DNA from: Candidatus Altimarinota bacterium
Lineage (GTDB): Bacteria > Patescibacteriota > Gracilibacteria > UM-FILTER-43-11
Assembly: GCA_028281045.1 (NCBI GenBank)
Contig: JANQKP010000001.1
Span: forward strand, 124,001-188,000
Reading direction: 5' to 3'
Length of the DNA: 64,000 nt
The notes under the pieces were generated by a model, which saw nothing but the letters and a program-made list of their open reading frames with translations, was not told the DNA's origin and made no database searches. Shown here in pieces: positions 9,018 to 16,143 of the stretch. The translations under genes were made by a program, and so were the position numbers. Position 1 is the stretch's first letter; the number at the start of each line of letters is the position of its first letter.

Positions 9018-9194
9018 ATGTCCCTAAAAACGTACTTTAAAGAGAGCATGACAGACTTCAATAATGTGACTTGGCCTACTAGAAACCAGGCGATTCGCAT
9101 CACTATTGTAGTATTTGTGTTTATGATCATTGCGGCCTTCGCCCTAGGGTTTGTAGACGCTATTTTCTCTGAACTTTATCAATCATTTCTTTAA
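9018..9194 (+). CDS. secE: Preprotein translocase subunit SecE
   Basis: 58 residues, missed by the ORF track for length. It is the minimal bacterial SecE: an amphipathic cytoplasmic helix with the hallmark FNNVTWPTRNQA, then one membrane helix (ITIVVFVFMIIAAFALGF). It clamps SecY in the translocon. Its position just before nusG is the near-universal bacterial arrangement, and nusG starts 14 bases after its stop. Confidence 0.96.
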   Translation: MSLKTYFKESMTDFNNVTWPTRNQAIRITIVVFVFMIIAAFALGFVDAIFSELYQSFL

Positions 9195-9208
9195 TCTTTA
9201 GTTAGACT

Positions 9209-9757
9209 ATGGGTAAACAAGCAAAAGGAACCGGTCGGAATTGGTATGTGATTCATACTTACTCTGGATACGAGCACGCTGTAGAAAAAGCGATGCGCCA
9301 ACGTATTGAAGCACTGAACATGCAAGATTACATCTTTGATGTTCGTGTTCCAGAAGAATCTCAAATCGTGATCAAACGCGGTGAACCGGTACAAGAAAAG
9401 AAACGTATTTTCCCAGGTTATGTACTGGTAGAAATGATTGTAACGGATGATTCTTGGTACGTAGTACGTAATACGCCAAATGTAACTGGATTCGTAGGAT
9501 CTGGAAATATTCCAGTACCTGTAACCCCAGAAGAATTTGGAGTGATTGAAAAACGTACAGGGGGTGAAAAACAACCACAGTTCAAAATCGACTTCAAAAT
9601 GGGAGAACATGTGGCCATCACCGATGGGCCATTCGCTAATTACGATGGAATTATTGATACGATTGACCCTGAAAAAGGTAAAGTTCGCGTACTGGTATCT
9701 ATTTTCGATCGCGAAACTCCTATTGAACTAGACTTCACGCAAATTAAAAAGAAGTAA
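9209..9757 (+). CDS. nusG: Transcription termination/antitermination factor NusG
   Basis: 182 residues. The NGN domain begins WYVIHTYSGYEHAVEKAM and contains the RNA-polymerase-binding FPGYVLVEM and the NTPNVTGFVG segment. The C-terminal KOW domain carries GEHVAITDGPFANYDGIID. It binds RNA polymerase and links it to ribosomes or Rho. Length and order are normal, but the downstream neighbour is not rplK but an extra gene three bases after the stop. Confidence 0.97.
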   Translation: MGKQAKGTGRNWYVIHTYSGYEHAVEKAMRQRIEALNMQDYIFDVRVPEESQIVIKRGEPVQEKKRIFPGYVLVEMIVTDDSWYVVRNTPNVTGFVGSGNIPVPVTPEEFGVIEKRTGGEKQPQFKIDFKMGEHVAITDGPFANYDGIIDTIDPEKGKVRVLVSIFDRETPIELDFTQIKKK

Positions 9758-9760
9758 GGC

Positions 9761-10369
9761 ATGAAAAAGCCATTTTTCTTCATCTTAATTCTTGCCGGCA
9801 TTATCCTGTTCGCCGGAACCGACTATGTCTTAAATACAGACGGAGCTCCACGTATACCTGCAAAGACGGCTCCAGCAAATACTTCATCTCCAGTAGAAGT
9901 TAAAGAAAATAACTTCACTAGAAATCTACTGACCACAGATTCAAATCAATATGGATTCGTTGTCAGTACAAGAGCTCGCGTTAATTCTATCTTCGAAAAG
10001 ATTGACCTGAGCGAAGTAAAATCTATAATGGTCTTCCAAAATCAGCTCAAGAGTCTGGATACAGCTCAAGATCCTATTACGATCTACGAGATTCAAGGTC
10101 CAGCCGGTCAGGGGGCAATCACTTACCTCAATGTGAAACTTAAATTCATTGGGCAGGTGAGTGCCACGCAGACTATTAACGAGGTGAATAACTACGGTCA
10201 AAACAGTTTCTTCTTCAATGACGAAAACAATGCAACTGTTGGTCACCTAGTGGTTCAAATCGAAGATAATCTATTTGGCTTCCAATACAATAAAGAAAAT
10301 GCTTCTGCGTTTGAACTCGTTCAAACCATGATAAATAAATTTGTTACGCACTCGCTTCTTAACTCATAA
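9761..10369 (+). CDS. Unknown exported/membrane-anchored protein inserted between nusG and rplK
   Basis: 202 residues. The N-terminus MKKPFFFILILAGIILFAGTDYVL is an uncleaved anchor or signal peptide without a lipobox Cys. A Pro/Thr/Ala-rich linker follows (residues 30-50), then a mixed alpha/beta domain with no recognisable motif. It sits three bases after nusG and 12 bases before rplK, so it must be co-transcribed with the ribosomal genes. No family is recognised, and the domain size fits a small extracytoplasmic sensor or scaffold. Codon use looks like that of its neighbours. Confidence 0.75.
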   Translation: MKKPFFFILILAGIILFAGTDYVLNTDGAPRIPAKTAPANTSSPVEVKENNFTRNLLTTDSNQYGFVVSTRARVNSIFEKIDLSEVKSIMVFQNQLKSLDTAQDPITIYEIQGPAGQGAITYLNVKLKFIGQVSATQTINEVNNYGQNSFFFNDENNATVGHLVVQIEDNLFGFQYNKENASAFELVQTMINKFVTHSLLNS

Positions 10370-10381
10370 ACTTTCAGACAA

Positions 10382-10807
10382 ATGTCTAAGAAAATTCTAA
10401 CTGTCATTAAACTACAAATCCCAGCAGGGAAAGCTAATCCAGCACCTCCAGTAGGTCCTGCCCTTGGTCAACATGGTCTTAATATTCAAGATTTCTGTAA
10501 TCAGTTCAATAATAAGACTAAAGACAAAGGGGATACGATTATTCCTGTAGAAATCAACGTATACGAAGACCGTAGCTTTGATTTCAAAATGAAAACCCCA
10601 CCTGCTGCAGTGCTTATTAAGAAAGCGATTAATCTTCCTAAAGGAAGTGGTGTGCCTCACAAAGAAAAAGTAGGTTCTATCACTCGTGCTCAGCTTCAAA
10701 AGATTGCTGAAGAGAAAATGGAAGATCTAAATGCAAATGATGTAGATCAAGCGATCAAGATCATTGCAGGAACAGCGCGCTCTATGGGAGTAACGGTAGC
10801 TGACTAA
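10382..10807 (+). CDS. rplK: Ribosomal protein L11 (uL11)
   Basis: 141 residues, normal length. The N-terminal domain has the proline-rich [19 protein letters not shown] that contacts EF-G and the L7/L12 stalk base, and the C-terminal RNA-binding domain ends [11 protein letters not shown]. It binds the GTPase-associated region of 23S rRNA. Confidence 0.98.
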   Translation: MSKKILTVIKLQIPAGKANPAPPVGPALGQHGLNIQDFCNQFNNKTKDKGDTIIPVEINVYEDRSFDFKMKTPPAAVLIKKAINLPKGSGVPHKEKVGSITRAQLQKIAEEKMEDLNANDVDQAIKIIAGTARSMGVTVAD

Positions 10808-10820
10808 ACTAATCAATCAT

Positions 10821-10852
10821 TGTGGGAGGCCTCGAAAGCCGCTAAGACCACG
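10821..10852 (+). promoter_or_regulatory. Probable ribosomal protein L1 mRNA-binding site
   Basis: A compact hairpin in the 59-base rplK-rplA gap: GTGG...CCAC closes an asymmetric internal loop (GA on one side, GCTAAGA on the other) around a GGC-CTCGAAA-GCC stem. This two-stem plus internal-loop form resembles the L1 target in 23S rRNA and in L1-regulated mRNAs. Autoregulation of rplA, and perhaps rplK, is inferred. Confidence 0.6.
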
Positions 10853-10866
10853 CAACTTACATTATT

Positions 10867-11562
10867 ATGCCTAAATCAGGTAAAAACTATAAAAAAGCAG
10901 TAGAAGCTTTAAAAGGACAAGAAACTTTTACTATTGCTGAGGGGGTGAAAGCCGTTAAAGAAACAGCCACCACCAAATTTGATAGTACTGCAGAAGTACA
11001 TTTCAATCTAAATATAGATCCTAAACAAGCAGATCAAACCCTTCGTGGAACGATCACTCTTCCTCATGGAAGTGGTAAGACCGTTAAAATTGCTGCGCTT
11101 GTTGGAGACGACAAAGTTAAAGAAGCGAAAGACGCTGGAGCAGACGCTGCAGGTCTTGAAGATCTTATCGACGAATTCTCTAAGGGTAAAATCAACTACG
11201 ATCTTGTAGTGGCAGATTCTTCTGTTATGAAAGAGCTTGGTAAAGTGGCTAAAATCCTTGGTCAAAAGGGGATGATGCCTAATCCAAAGTCTGGAACCGT
11301 TAGTTCAGACATTGCTAAAACCGTTAAAGAGTTCAAAGCCGGTAAAGTAGAATACCGTAACGATAAAGATGGTAACGTTCACACTGTTTTCGGTAAAGCT
11401 TCATTCAAGGAAGATGAACTAGAAAACAACCTAAAAGCTATCATTCAAGCGGTTCGCGATGCGAAACCATCTGGAGTGAAAGGAACTTATATCAACTCAG
11501 TAACACTCACTACCACTATGGGTCCTGGAATTCGTCTGAACCCAAGTGACGTGCTTGCTTAA
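10867..11562 (+). CDS. rplA: Ribosomal protein L1 (uL1)
   Basis: 231 residues, the usual bacterial length. Conserved segments include [34 protein letters not shown] and the C-terminal [18 protein letters not shown]. It forms the L1 stalk at the E site and acts as a translational repressor by binding its own mRNA; the hairpin just upstream is the candidate target. The dut gene follows after nine bases. Confidence 0.97.
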   Translation: MPKSGKNYKKAVEALKGQETFTIAEGVKAVKETATTKFDSTAEVHFNLNIDPKQADQTLRGTITLPHGSGKTVKIAALVGDDKVKEAKDAGADAAGLEDLIDEFSKGKINYDLVVADSSVMKELGKVAKILGQKGMMPNPKSGTVSSDIAKTVKEFKAGKVEYRNDKDGNVHTVFGKASFKEDELENNLKAIIQAVRDAKPSGVKGTYINSVTLTTTMGPGIRLNPSDVLA

Positions 11563-11571
11563 TTTTAACTT

Positions 11572-12000
11572 ATGAAAGTTAAAGTAAAACGTATAGATCA
11601 ATCTCTCCCACTGCCCATTTATGAAACAGATGGCGCAGTGGGTTTTGATTTGCTTACGCGTGAAGAAACCACTATTGAGCCCAACAGTATCAAATTAATC
11701 CCTGGAAACGTTATTGTAGAAGTTCCTAAGGGTTATGCCCTTATTATTGCTTCACGTAGCTCTACCCCAAGAAAACATGGGCTTACAAAGCCCCATGGTA
11801 TTGGGGTTATAGATCAAGATTACTGTGGAAACGATGATGAAGTACTAATTCAAGTACTGAACTTTACCGATGAACCTGTAAAAATAGAAAAAGGTACCAA
11901 AATAGCCCAAGGTCTATTTGTACGTGTGGACCAATTCGAGTTTGAAGAAGTGGATGAGGTTAAATCAGATAGTCGTGGAGGCTTTGGGAGCACTGGTTAA
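11572..12000 (+). CDS. dut: Deoxyuridine triphosphate nucleotidohydrolase (dUTPase)
   Basis: 142 residues. It hydrolyses dUTP to dUMP and PPi as a trimer. All five motifs are visible: AVGFDL (1), ASRSSTPRK (2), GVIDQDYCG (3), GTKIAQGLF (4) and the flexible C-terminal RGGFGSTG (5). It follows rplA closely and is probably in the same operon. Its stop overlaps the convergent 63-residue gene by four bases (TTAA). Confidence 0.95.
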   Translation: MKVKVKRIDQSLPLPIYETDGAVGFDLLTREETTIEPNSIKLIPGNVIVEVPKGYALIIASRSSTPRKHGLTKPHGIGVIDQDYCGNDDEVLIQVLNFTDEPVKIEKGTKIAQGLFVRVDQFEFEEVDEVKSDSRGGFGSTG

Positions 12001-12188
12001 AAACCTTCGCTATCATCTTCCGGTGTAAACCATTCAAAGTTATCTTCGAAACCCATGTCTGAGCCAATTATGCTCTCAGCCTCTAATCTAACATATTTGG
12101 CCTGCTCTTCAGGCGAAAGCATTAGCTGATCAGGAGTTTGAACAGCTAGGCTTTGTACAACCTCAGGGTCTTTGAAGATATCTAGCAT
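11997..12188 (-). CDS. Small acidic protein, last gene of the hrcA operon
   Basis: 63 residues, strongly acidic, no membrane segment, no known family (MLDIFKDPEVV...FEWFTPEDDSEGF). Support for coding comes from its position: it starts two bases after the stop of the upstream 181-residue gene and ends with a TTAA shared with dut. It could be an adaptor of the two membrane/TPR proteins before it, but nothing shows this directly. Confidence 0.55.
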   Translation of the reverse strand: MLDIFKDPEVVQSLAVQTPDQLMLSPEEQAKYVRLEAESIIGSDMGFEDNFEWFTPEDDSEGF

Positions 12189-12190
12189 AT

Positions 12191-12736
12191 TTAACGTTTA
12201 AATTCGTGTCTTATAAAGACTAGTCCAAAGGCTAGTACTAGAGAAAGAATTAAGGTGATTAAAGCTCCGTCTACATAAGACCGAGTGGTATTTGCGATTT
12301 CATAATCTAGATTTGTTAATTTAAACCTAGTTCCTGCTTCGTCGTTATAAACATCCATTTGTTCTTGAATGTAGTCTGAAGTTTCTTCAAGGTCAGAGAC
12401 TTCTAGAGGAGTAGTAGTATATACGGTGAAAATAAGATTCTGACGCTCTTGCATATGTGCGTTAATGGTTGCTCCTTCTGGAAGCTCCACATCTTCTTGT
12501 AAATTCGCCATGAAATTCGGGAACTTGGTCCAACCAATCATGGTTTGTCCAAAGTAATGGGCGGCTTCATTGAGCTTGTGCAGGTTATCGTCTGCAAATT
12601 CAATGCCTACGGTCGTAAAAATACGATTCTCATATTGTTCTTTGGTGTAATCTTTAGCGACTGCTGCAAAAAGCAGTTGTCCAATTAAGACAAGGACTAA
12701 AGTAAAATGAATTTCTTTTTTAAATTTCTTAAGCAT
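12191..12736 (-). CDS. Membrane protein with two terminal helices and an external domain
   Basis: 181 residues. One helix at the N-terminus (about 10-28), an extracytoplasmic alpha/beta domain of about 125 residues, and a second helix at 157-176 before a basic tail (RHEFKR). This topology resembles small Wzz/chain-length-type proteins, but no PxxP or other signature is seen, so no function is assigned. It lies two bases downstream of the TPR gene and two upstream of the 63-residue gene, indicating a co-expressed trio. Confidence 0.7.
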   Translation of the reverse strand: MLKKFKKEIHFTLVLVLIGQLLFAAVAKDYTKEQYENRIFTTVGIEFADDNLHKLNEAAHYFGQTMIGWTKFPNFMANLQEDVELPEGATINAHMQERQNLIFTVYTTTPLEVSDLEETSDYIQEQMDVYNDEAGTRFKLTNLDYEIANTTRSYVDGALITLILSLVLAFGLVFIRHEFKR

Positions 12737-12738
12737 TT

Positions 12739-14187
12739 TTATTGATTAAAGAGGGTATTATAGCGTTCTGCTGCTAGGTTTCCAATAGAGCCTGTCTGAT
12801 CTAAGTCATAAGCGGCTTGGTAAGCTGCAAGCGCTTCTGCGTTTTTACCTTGGGCTTCATAAAGTTTTCCTAGGTTAAACTGAGCGGCTGCTAGATTTGG
12901 ATCTATTTCTAAGGCTTTAAGCAGACTCTTTTCTGCTTCGGTGTAATTTTCGGTTCCCGTTTGAGCCCAACCAAGTAAGTTGTAGGCCATGGCATTATCT
13001 GGGAACTTTTGCACGGCATCTTCCGCCAGCTTTTGGGCTTCAATAGGCCTACTTAAGAAATCCAAGTTAATCCAAATGGGTTTCACAAAGGCGTTCACGT
13101 CTCCGCTATTCACTTCTAGGATTCCTTCATAAGCATCTACTGCTAATTCGTAGCTCTGCGTATCTAAATAAAGATCTGCCAGTTGTTGTTGCAATATAAT
13201 CTCTGGGCTAAAGCCATTATTAAGCGCGTAGTTTAAGTAAATAATAGCGTCTTCTTTTTGCTCTAGTTCGTTATACGTAAGCCCCAGGAAATACTGAGTC
13301 GTGGCATGCTCTGGATCTATTTCGTAGGCTTTTTCAAAAGCGGTTAGAGCAAAGTAGTTCTTTTGTAGATTTAGGTAGGCAAACCCAAGCATCACCCAAG
13401 AGTCTCTAAGGTCTACACGAGTTTTTAAAATATCTTTGAGTTTATAAATGGCAATTTCATATTCACCAATCTGATTAAACGCTCTAGCGAGTAAATTCCC
13501 TAGGTAGAGCGGCTCACCACCTTGAGCAAAGGTGAATTCATTAAACGCAGACAGCAATGTATCGATATAACCCGCGTAAGGCTGCGAAACACCAGCGGCT
13601 TTCGCTTCTTCTAAGAACGCTTGGCCTTCTTCAGTGCTATCTTTAAGAATACTGATTAAACCTTTGTAATATAAAAGGTTAGCTTCTTCTGGATAGGTGG
13701 CTACCAAAGTATCTGTGAGCACATTGGCATCGTCAAAACGACTTTGACGAATAGCGACTTGTATCAGTTTAAGGTTGGCCTCTAAATTATTAGGCTGCAG
13801 TTTAAGCACGGCCTCTGCGTTCAGGCGTGCTTTTTCATATTCAAGCAGGTCGAAGTTGATCTGCATCAATTGAAGATGCGGATCAAGACGCTTTGGCTCA
13901 AGTTGTGCCGCTTTAGCAAACTCACTAGCCGAAAGCGTTAAAAAGCCACGCTCTAAATAGTACGTTCCTTTTTCTACGCGCTCATCGTAGGTAAGATTTT
14001 CTTCAATAACCACAGGCTCTTCCTCTTCTACTACTGGAGCAGGGGATTCATCTGAAGTTCTATTTTTAATCTTGCTCATCAGCGCATTGATTTTGGTCAT
14101 ATCAAAATCAAAGCTCACATTTTGGAAGCCAAAGTATACGAGGAGTGCAAGGACGGTGGCTGTAATGAGAGCGAACAGTTTACGCAT
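12739..14187 (-). CDS. Membrane-anchored tetratricopeptide repeat protein
   Basis: 482 residues from the chosen start MRKLFALITATVLALLVYF; the track's start 25 codons upstream overlaps ruvC and would bury the anchor. One N-terminal membrane helix is followed by an acidic linker (EEEEPVVIEEN) and about ten TPRs filling the remainder, e.g. LGLTYNELEQKEDAIIYLNYAL and LGWAQTGTENYTEAEKSLLKALEIDP. The repeats face outside if the helix is a simple anchor. TPR arrays bind proteins, and the two downstream genes are natural partners. The gap to ruvC is 55 bases. Confidence 0.82.
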   Translation of the reverse strand: MRKLFALITATVLALLVYFGFQNVSFDFDMTKINALMSKIKNRTSDESPAPVVEEEEPVVIEENLTYDERVEKGTYYLERGFLTLSASEFAKAAQLEPKRLDPHLQLMQINFDLLEYEKARLNAEAVLKLQPNNLEANLKLIQVAIRQSRFDDANVLTDTLVATYPEEANLLYYKGLISILKDSTEEGQAFLEEAKAAGVSQPYAGYIDTLLSAFNEFTFAQGGEPLYLGNLLARAFNQIGEYEIAIYKLKDILKTRVDLRDSWVMLGFAYLNLQKNYFALTAFEKAYEIDPEHATTQYFLGLTYNELEQKEDAIIYLNYALNNGFSPEIILQQQLADLYLDTQSYELAVDAYEGILEVNSGDVNAFVKPIWINLDFLSRPIEAQKLAEDAVQKFPDNAMAYNLLGWAQTGTENYTEAEKSLLKALEIDPNLAAAQFNLGKLYEAQGKNAEALAAYQAAYDLDQTGSIGNLAAERYNTLFNQ

Positions 14188-14242
14188 AGTTTGTTTTAGA
14201 TCAAAGAAATGGTACCAAAAAAACGGCTTAATATCTAGGGAT

Positions 14243-14716
14243 TTACGCCATGCGTCCCGCACAAATAGCGACTCCTAGAGCGTCAGCGGCATCATCTGGT
14301 TTTGGCACCTTGTTTAGGTTTAAAAGTCTTTGAATCATCGTTTGCATTTGTTTTTTATCGGCTGCACCACTACCTGCAATATTGTTTTTAATCTGGGGTG
14401 GAGTGAAATCGTAGATAGGAATCCCACGTCTGTGTACAGCCTCTACAATAATTCCACGGGCATGGGCTACCAGTAGGCCATTAGTGACATTCTTGGTGAA
14501 AAAGAGCTCTTCTATGCCTACGGCATCGGGTTTAAATTCATCGAGTAGGGCTTCAATATCATCTTTAATCATTAAAAGACGTTCTCCCAGTGAAATTTTA
14601 GGAGGTGTTTTAATGACTCCACAATCTTTAAATTCTGGATCAGCATTGGGTGCCTTTTGGGTGATGACCCCAAAGCCCACCGTAGCAAGCCCAGGATCTA
14701 TACCAAGTATAGTCAT
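14243..14716 (-). CDS. ruvC: Holliday junction resolvase RuvC
   Basis: 157 residues, normal length. The RNase H-like fold has catalytic acids in GIDPGLATVGFG (Asp 7), GIEELFFTKN (Glu near 69) and DDAADALGVAIC (Asp near 142). It cuts Holliday junctions symmetrically together with RuvAB. It begins nine bases after hrcA, which places a recombination enzyme under a likely heat-shock operator. ruvA and ruvB are not in the window. Confidence 0.95.
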   Translation of the reverse strand: MTILGIDPGLATVGFGVITQKAPNADPEFKDCGVIKTPPKISLGERLLMIKDDIEALLDEFKPDAVGIEELFFTKNVTNGLLVAHARGIIVEAVHRRGIPIYDFTPPQIKNNIAGSGAADKKQMQTMIQRLLNLNKVPKPDDAADALGVAICAGRMA

Positions 14717-14725
14717 TTTATTTTG

Positions 14726-15433
14726 TTATTCATTCAGCAATTGAATCGCTGTTTTAAGCGACGCTAGATTGTATGGGTAATCCATACGGGTAGAACCAAG
14801 CAGTCCCATCACTCCCGTGAAGCCTTTATATTCATAAGGCTGAGCCATTAGGCTACAACTAGAGAATTCTGGAAGAATATTTTCTTCACCAATGTAAAGA
14901 ATACCTTCTTCGTCGATATCAAACTCTTTCAGTACGTTATAAAGATCGTTTTCAATCACTTCAAGCACGGATGTCGTCTGATTTGTATCTGTGGCAAACT
15001 CTGGATTTTTGAGTAGCTTAGAAATACCTACGTAAAACACACGGTCTTGCCCTGGAATGGTGGCAAAGCTCACACTTCCGGTCACGGTAGCCAGAACAGA
15101 AACGGTGTCATAAAGCATTTCTTTAGTTCTTTTTAAAAGGACTTGCTGACGTACTTTTAAAAGATCGTTTTTAACCTTAGACATGTACTTCTGATTCAGA
15201 TCCATGTTATTCACAATCATTCTATAAGCAGAATGCGTTGGAATACGTCCTGCAGAAGTATGAGGTTGGCTAATTAAGCCTGCTTCTTCAAGAGCGGCCA
15301 TATCATTTCTAATCGTAGCAGGGGATACATTTAAATCGTAAGACTCGTAAATGTATTTAGAGCCAATAGGAGAAGCCGTTTGTACAAACGTTTCTACAAT
15401 AGCCTGCAAGATTTTATGCTGCCTTTGGTCCAT
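14726..15433 (-). CDS. hrcA: Heat-inducible transcription repressor HrcA (short form)
   Basis: 235 residues against about 340 in most bacteria. The N-terminal winged helix is intact (QHKILQAIVETFVQTASPIGSKYI, VSPATIRNDMAALEEAGLI, HTSAGRIPTHSAYR), as is the C-terminal end (GVMGLLGSTRMDYPYNLASL). The missing length is therefore in the middle domain, not a truncation. HrcA binds CIRCE operators and represses chaperone genes. A CIRCE-like site overlaps its start codon, so it should repress itself. No grpE, dnaK or groEL is adjacent; ruvC follows instead. Confidence 0.93.
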   Translation of the reverse strand: MDQRQHKILQAIVETFVQTASPIGSKYIYESYDLNVSPATIRNDMAALEEAGLISQPHTSAGRIPTHSAYRMIVNNMDLNQKYMSKVKNDLLKVRQQVLLKRTKEMLYDTVSVLATVTGSVSFATIPGQDRVFYVGISKLLKNPEFATDTNQTTSVLEVIENDLYNVLKEFDIDEEGILYIGEENILPEFSSCSLMAQPYEYKGFTGVMGLLGSTRMDYPYNLASLKTAIQLLNE

Positions 15434-15459
15434 TAGCAGTTTAAAGGTTAAAGTGCTAA
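15433..15459. promoter_or_regulatory. CIRCE operator at the hrcA start
   Basis: TTAGCAGTT - 9 bases - AAGTGCTAA, matching the CIRCE consensus TTAGCACTC-N9-GAGTGCTAA with exact 9-9-9 geometry. The arms differ from perfect symmetry at one position. It touches the hrcA start codon (15431-15433), so HrcA binding would cover the transcription or translation start. It is about 40 bases from the divergent promoter at 15496. Confidence 0.9.
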
Positions 15460-15495
15460 TTTATTGTGCCAAAGATTACCCATTAAATCAACGTG

Positions 15496-15524
15496 TTGAC
15501 ACGATAAAATTATTAAAGCACAAT
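15496..15524 (+). promoter_or_regulatory. Promoter of the NlpC/P60-like gene
   Basis: TTGACA, 17-base spacer, CACAAT. The expected start is near 15531, one base from the ATG at 15532. This argues for leaderless translation from that ATG. Confidence 0.6.
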
Positions 15525-15531
15525 GTTATTC

Positions 15532-16143
15532 ATGCGTATTAAAAGAAAATCACCAGCAGCCAAAGAAAAAGGTGCCATGGATATGGTTATTTGGGATGTG
15601 GGAGTAAGAGCTGAGGTTGTAGGTCCAGAGGGGGATAGTTTTGCAGCTCGTTTTTCATGGCTGGAGTACGAAGGTAAGAAGCATAGCCTGGAGCAGGATG
15701 TCATTATACCTGACACGATTAACAGTATGAGAATTCGAATTCAAGGGCTAGTGTTTCGACATGATACTAAGATTCTGGACGAAATGAGCAAGCGCATTCT
15801 TGAATTTATGAAGGCTTACTCTGGTGAAGGCAGGTCTGTTGATGCTAGCTGTGTGCAATTTGTTCAGGATGCCCATGGTATTCCAAGATCAACTCCTTTT
15901 AATGATTTACATTATGATATTGATGCAGTGACTGAAAATAACCAGCCTCAGCCGGGTGATATTGTTTATATGCATCCAACAAAGAATCTTGAAAGTGGCA
16001 ATACTTCCCATTTTGGCATAAACCTTTTTGGCAATGTGGTGCTATCAAAAATAGGGCAAGGTCCACTAATAGCAAGTGATTTGGAACAACTCCAATCCTT
16101 TTACAAAAGTCCATTTGCCTTTACCTTTAGACATAGAGGTTAA
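15532..16143 (+). CDS. NlpC/P60- or CHAP-like cysteine-peptidase-fold protein
   Basis: 203 residues from the second Met, preferred over the track start at 15523 because that lies inside the -10 box. The N-terminal half (to about 110) is unknown. The C-terminal half has the order expected of the papain-like NlpC/P60 fold: VDASCVQFV (candidate nucleophile Cys), QPQPGDIVYMHP, then SHFGINLFGNVVLSKIG (candidate His). There is no signal peptide, which is odd for a wall hydrolase, so the substrate may be cytoplasmic or it may be an amidase of another kind. Its stop shares TTAA with secA. Confidence 0.6.
   Translation: MRIKRKSPAAKEKGAMDMVIWDVGVRAEVVGPEGDSFAARFSWLEYEGKKHSLEQDVIIPDTINSMRIRIQGLVFRHDTKILDEMSKRILEFMKAYSGEGRSVDASCVQFVQDAHGIPRSTPFNDLHYDIDAVTENNQPQPGDIVYMHPTKNLESGNTSHFGINLFGNVVLSKIGQGPLIASDLEQLQSFYKSPFAFTFRHRG

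Noticed and set aside
9191-9610. 139-residue minus-strand ORF over nusG
   Set aside because: Aromatic-rich antisense shadow of NusG.
14726-15433. hrcA as a truncated pseudogene
   Set aside because: Both conserved ends are present and in frame; the shortness is internal and the operator is intact.
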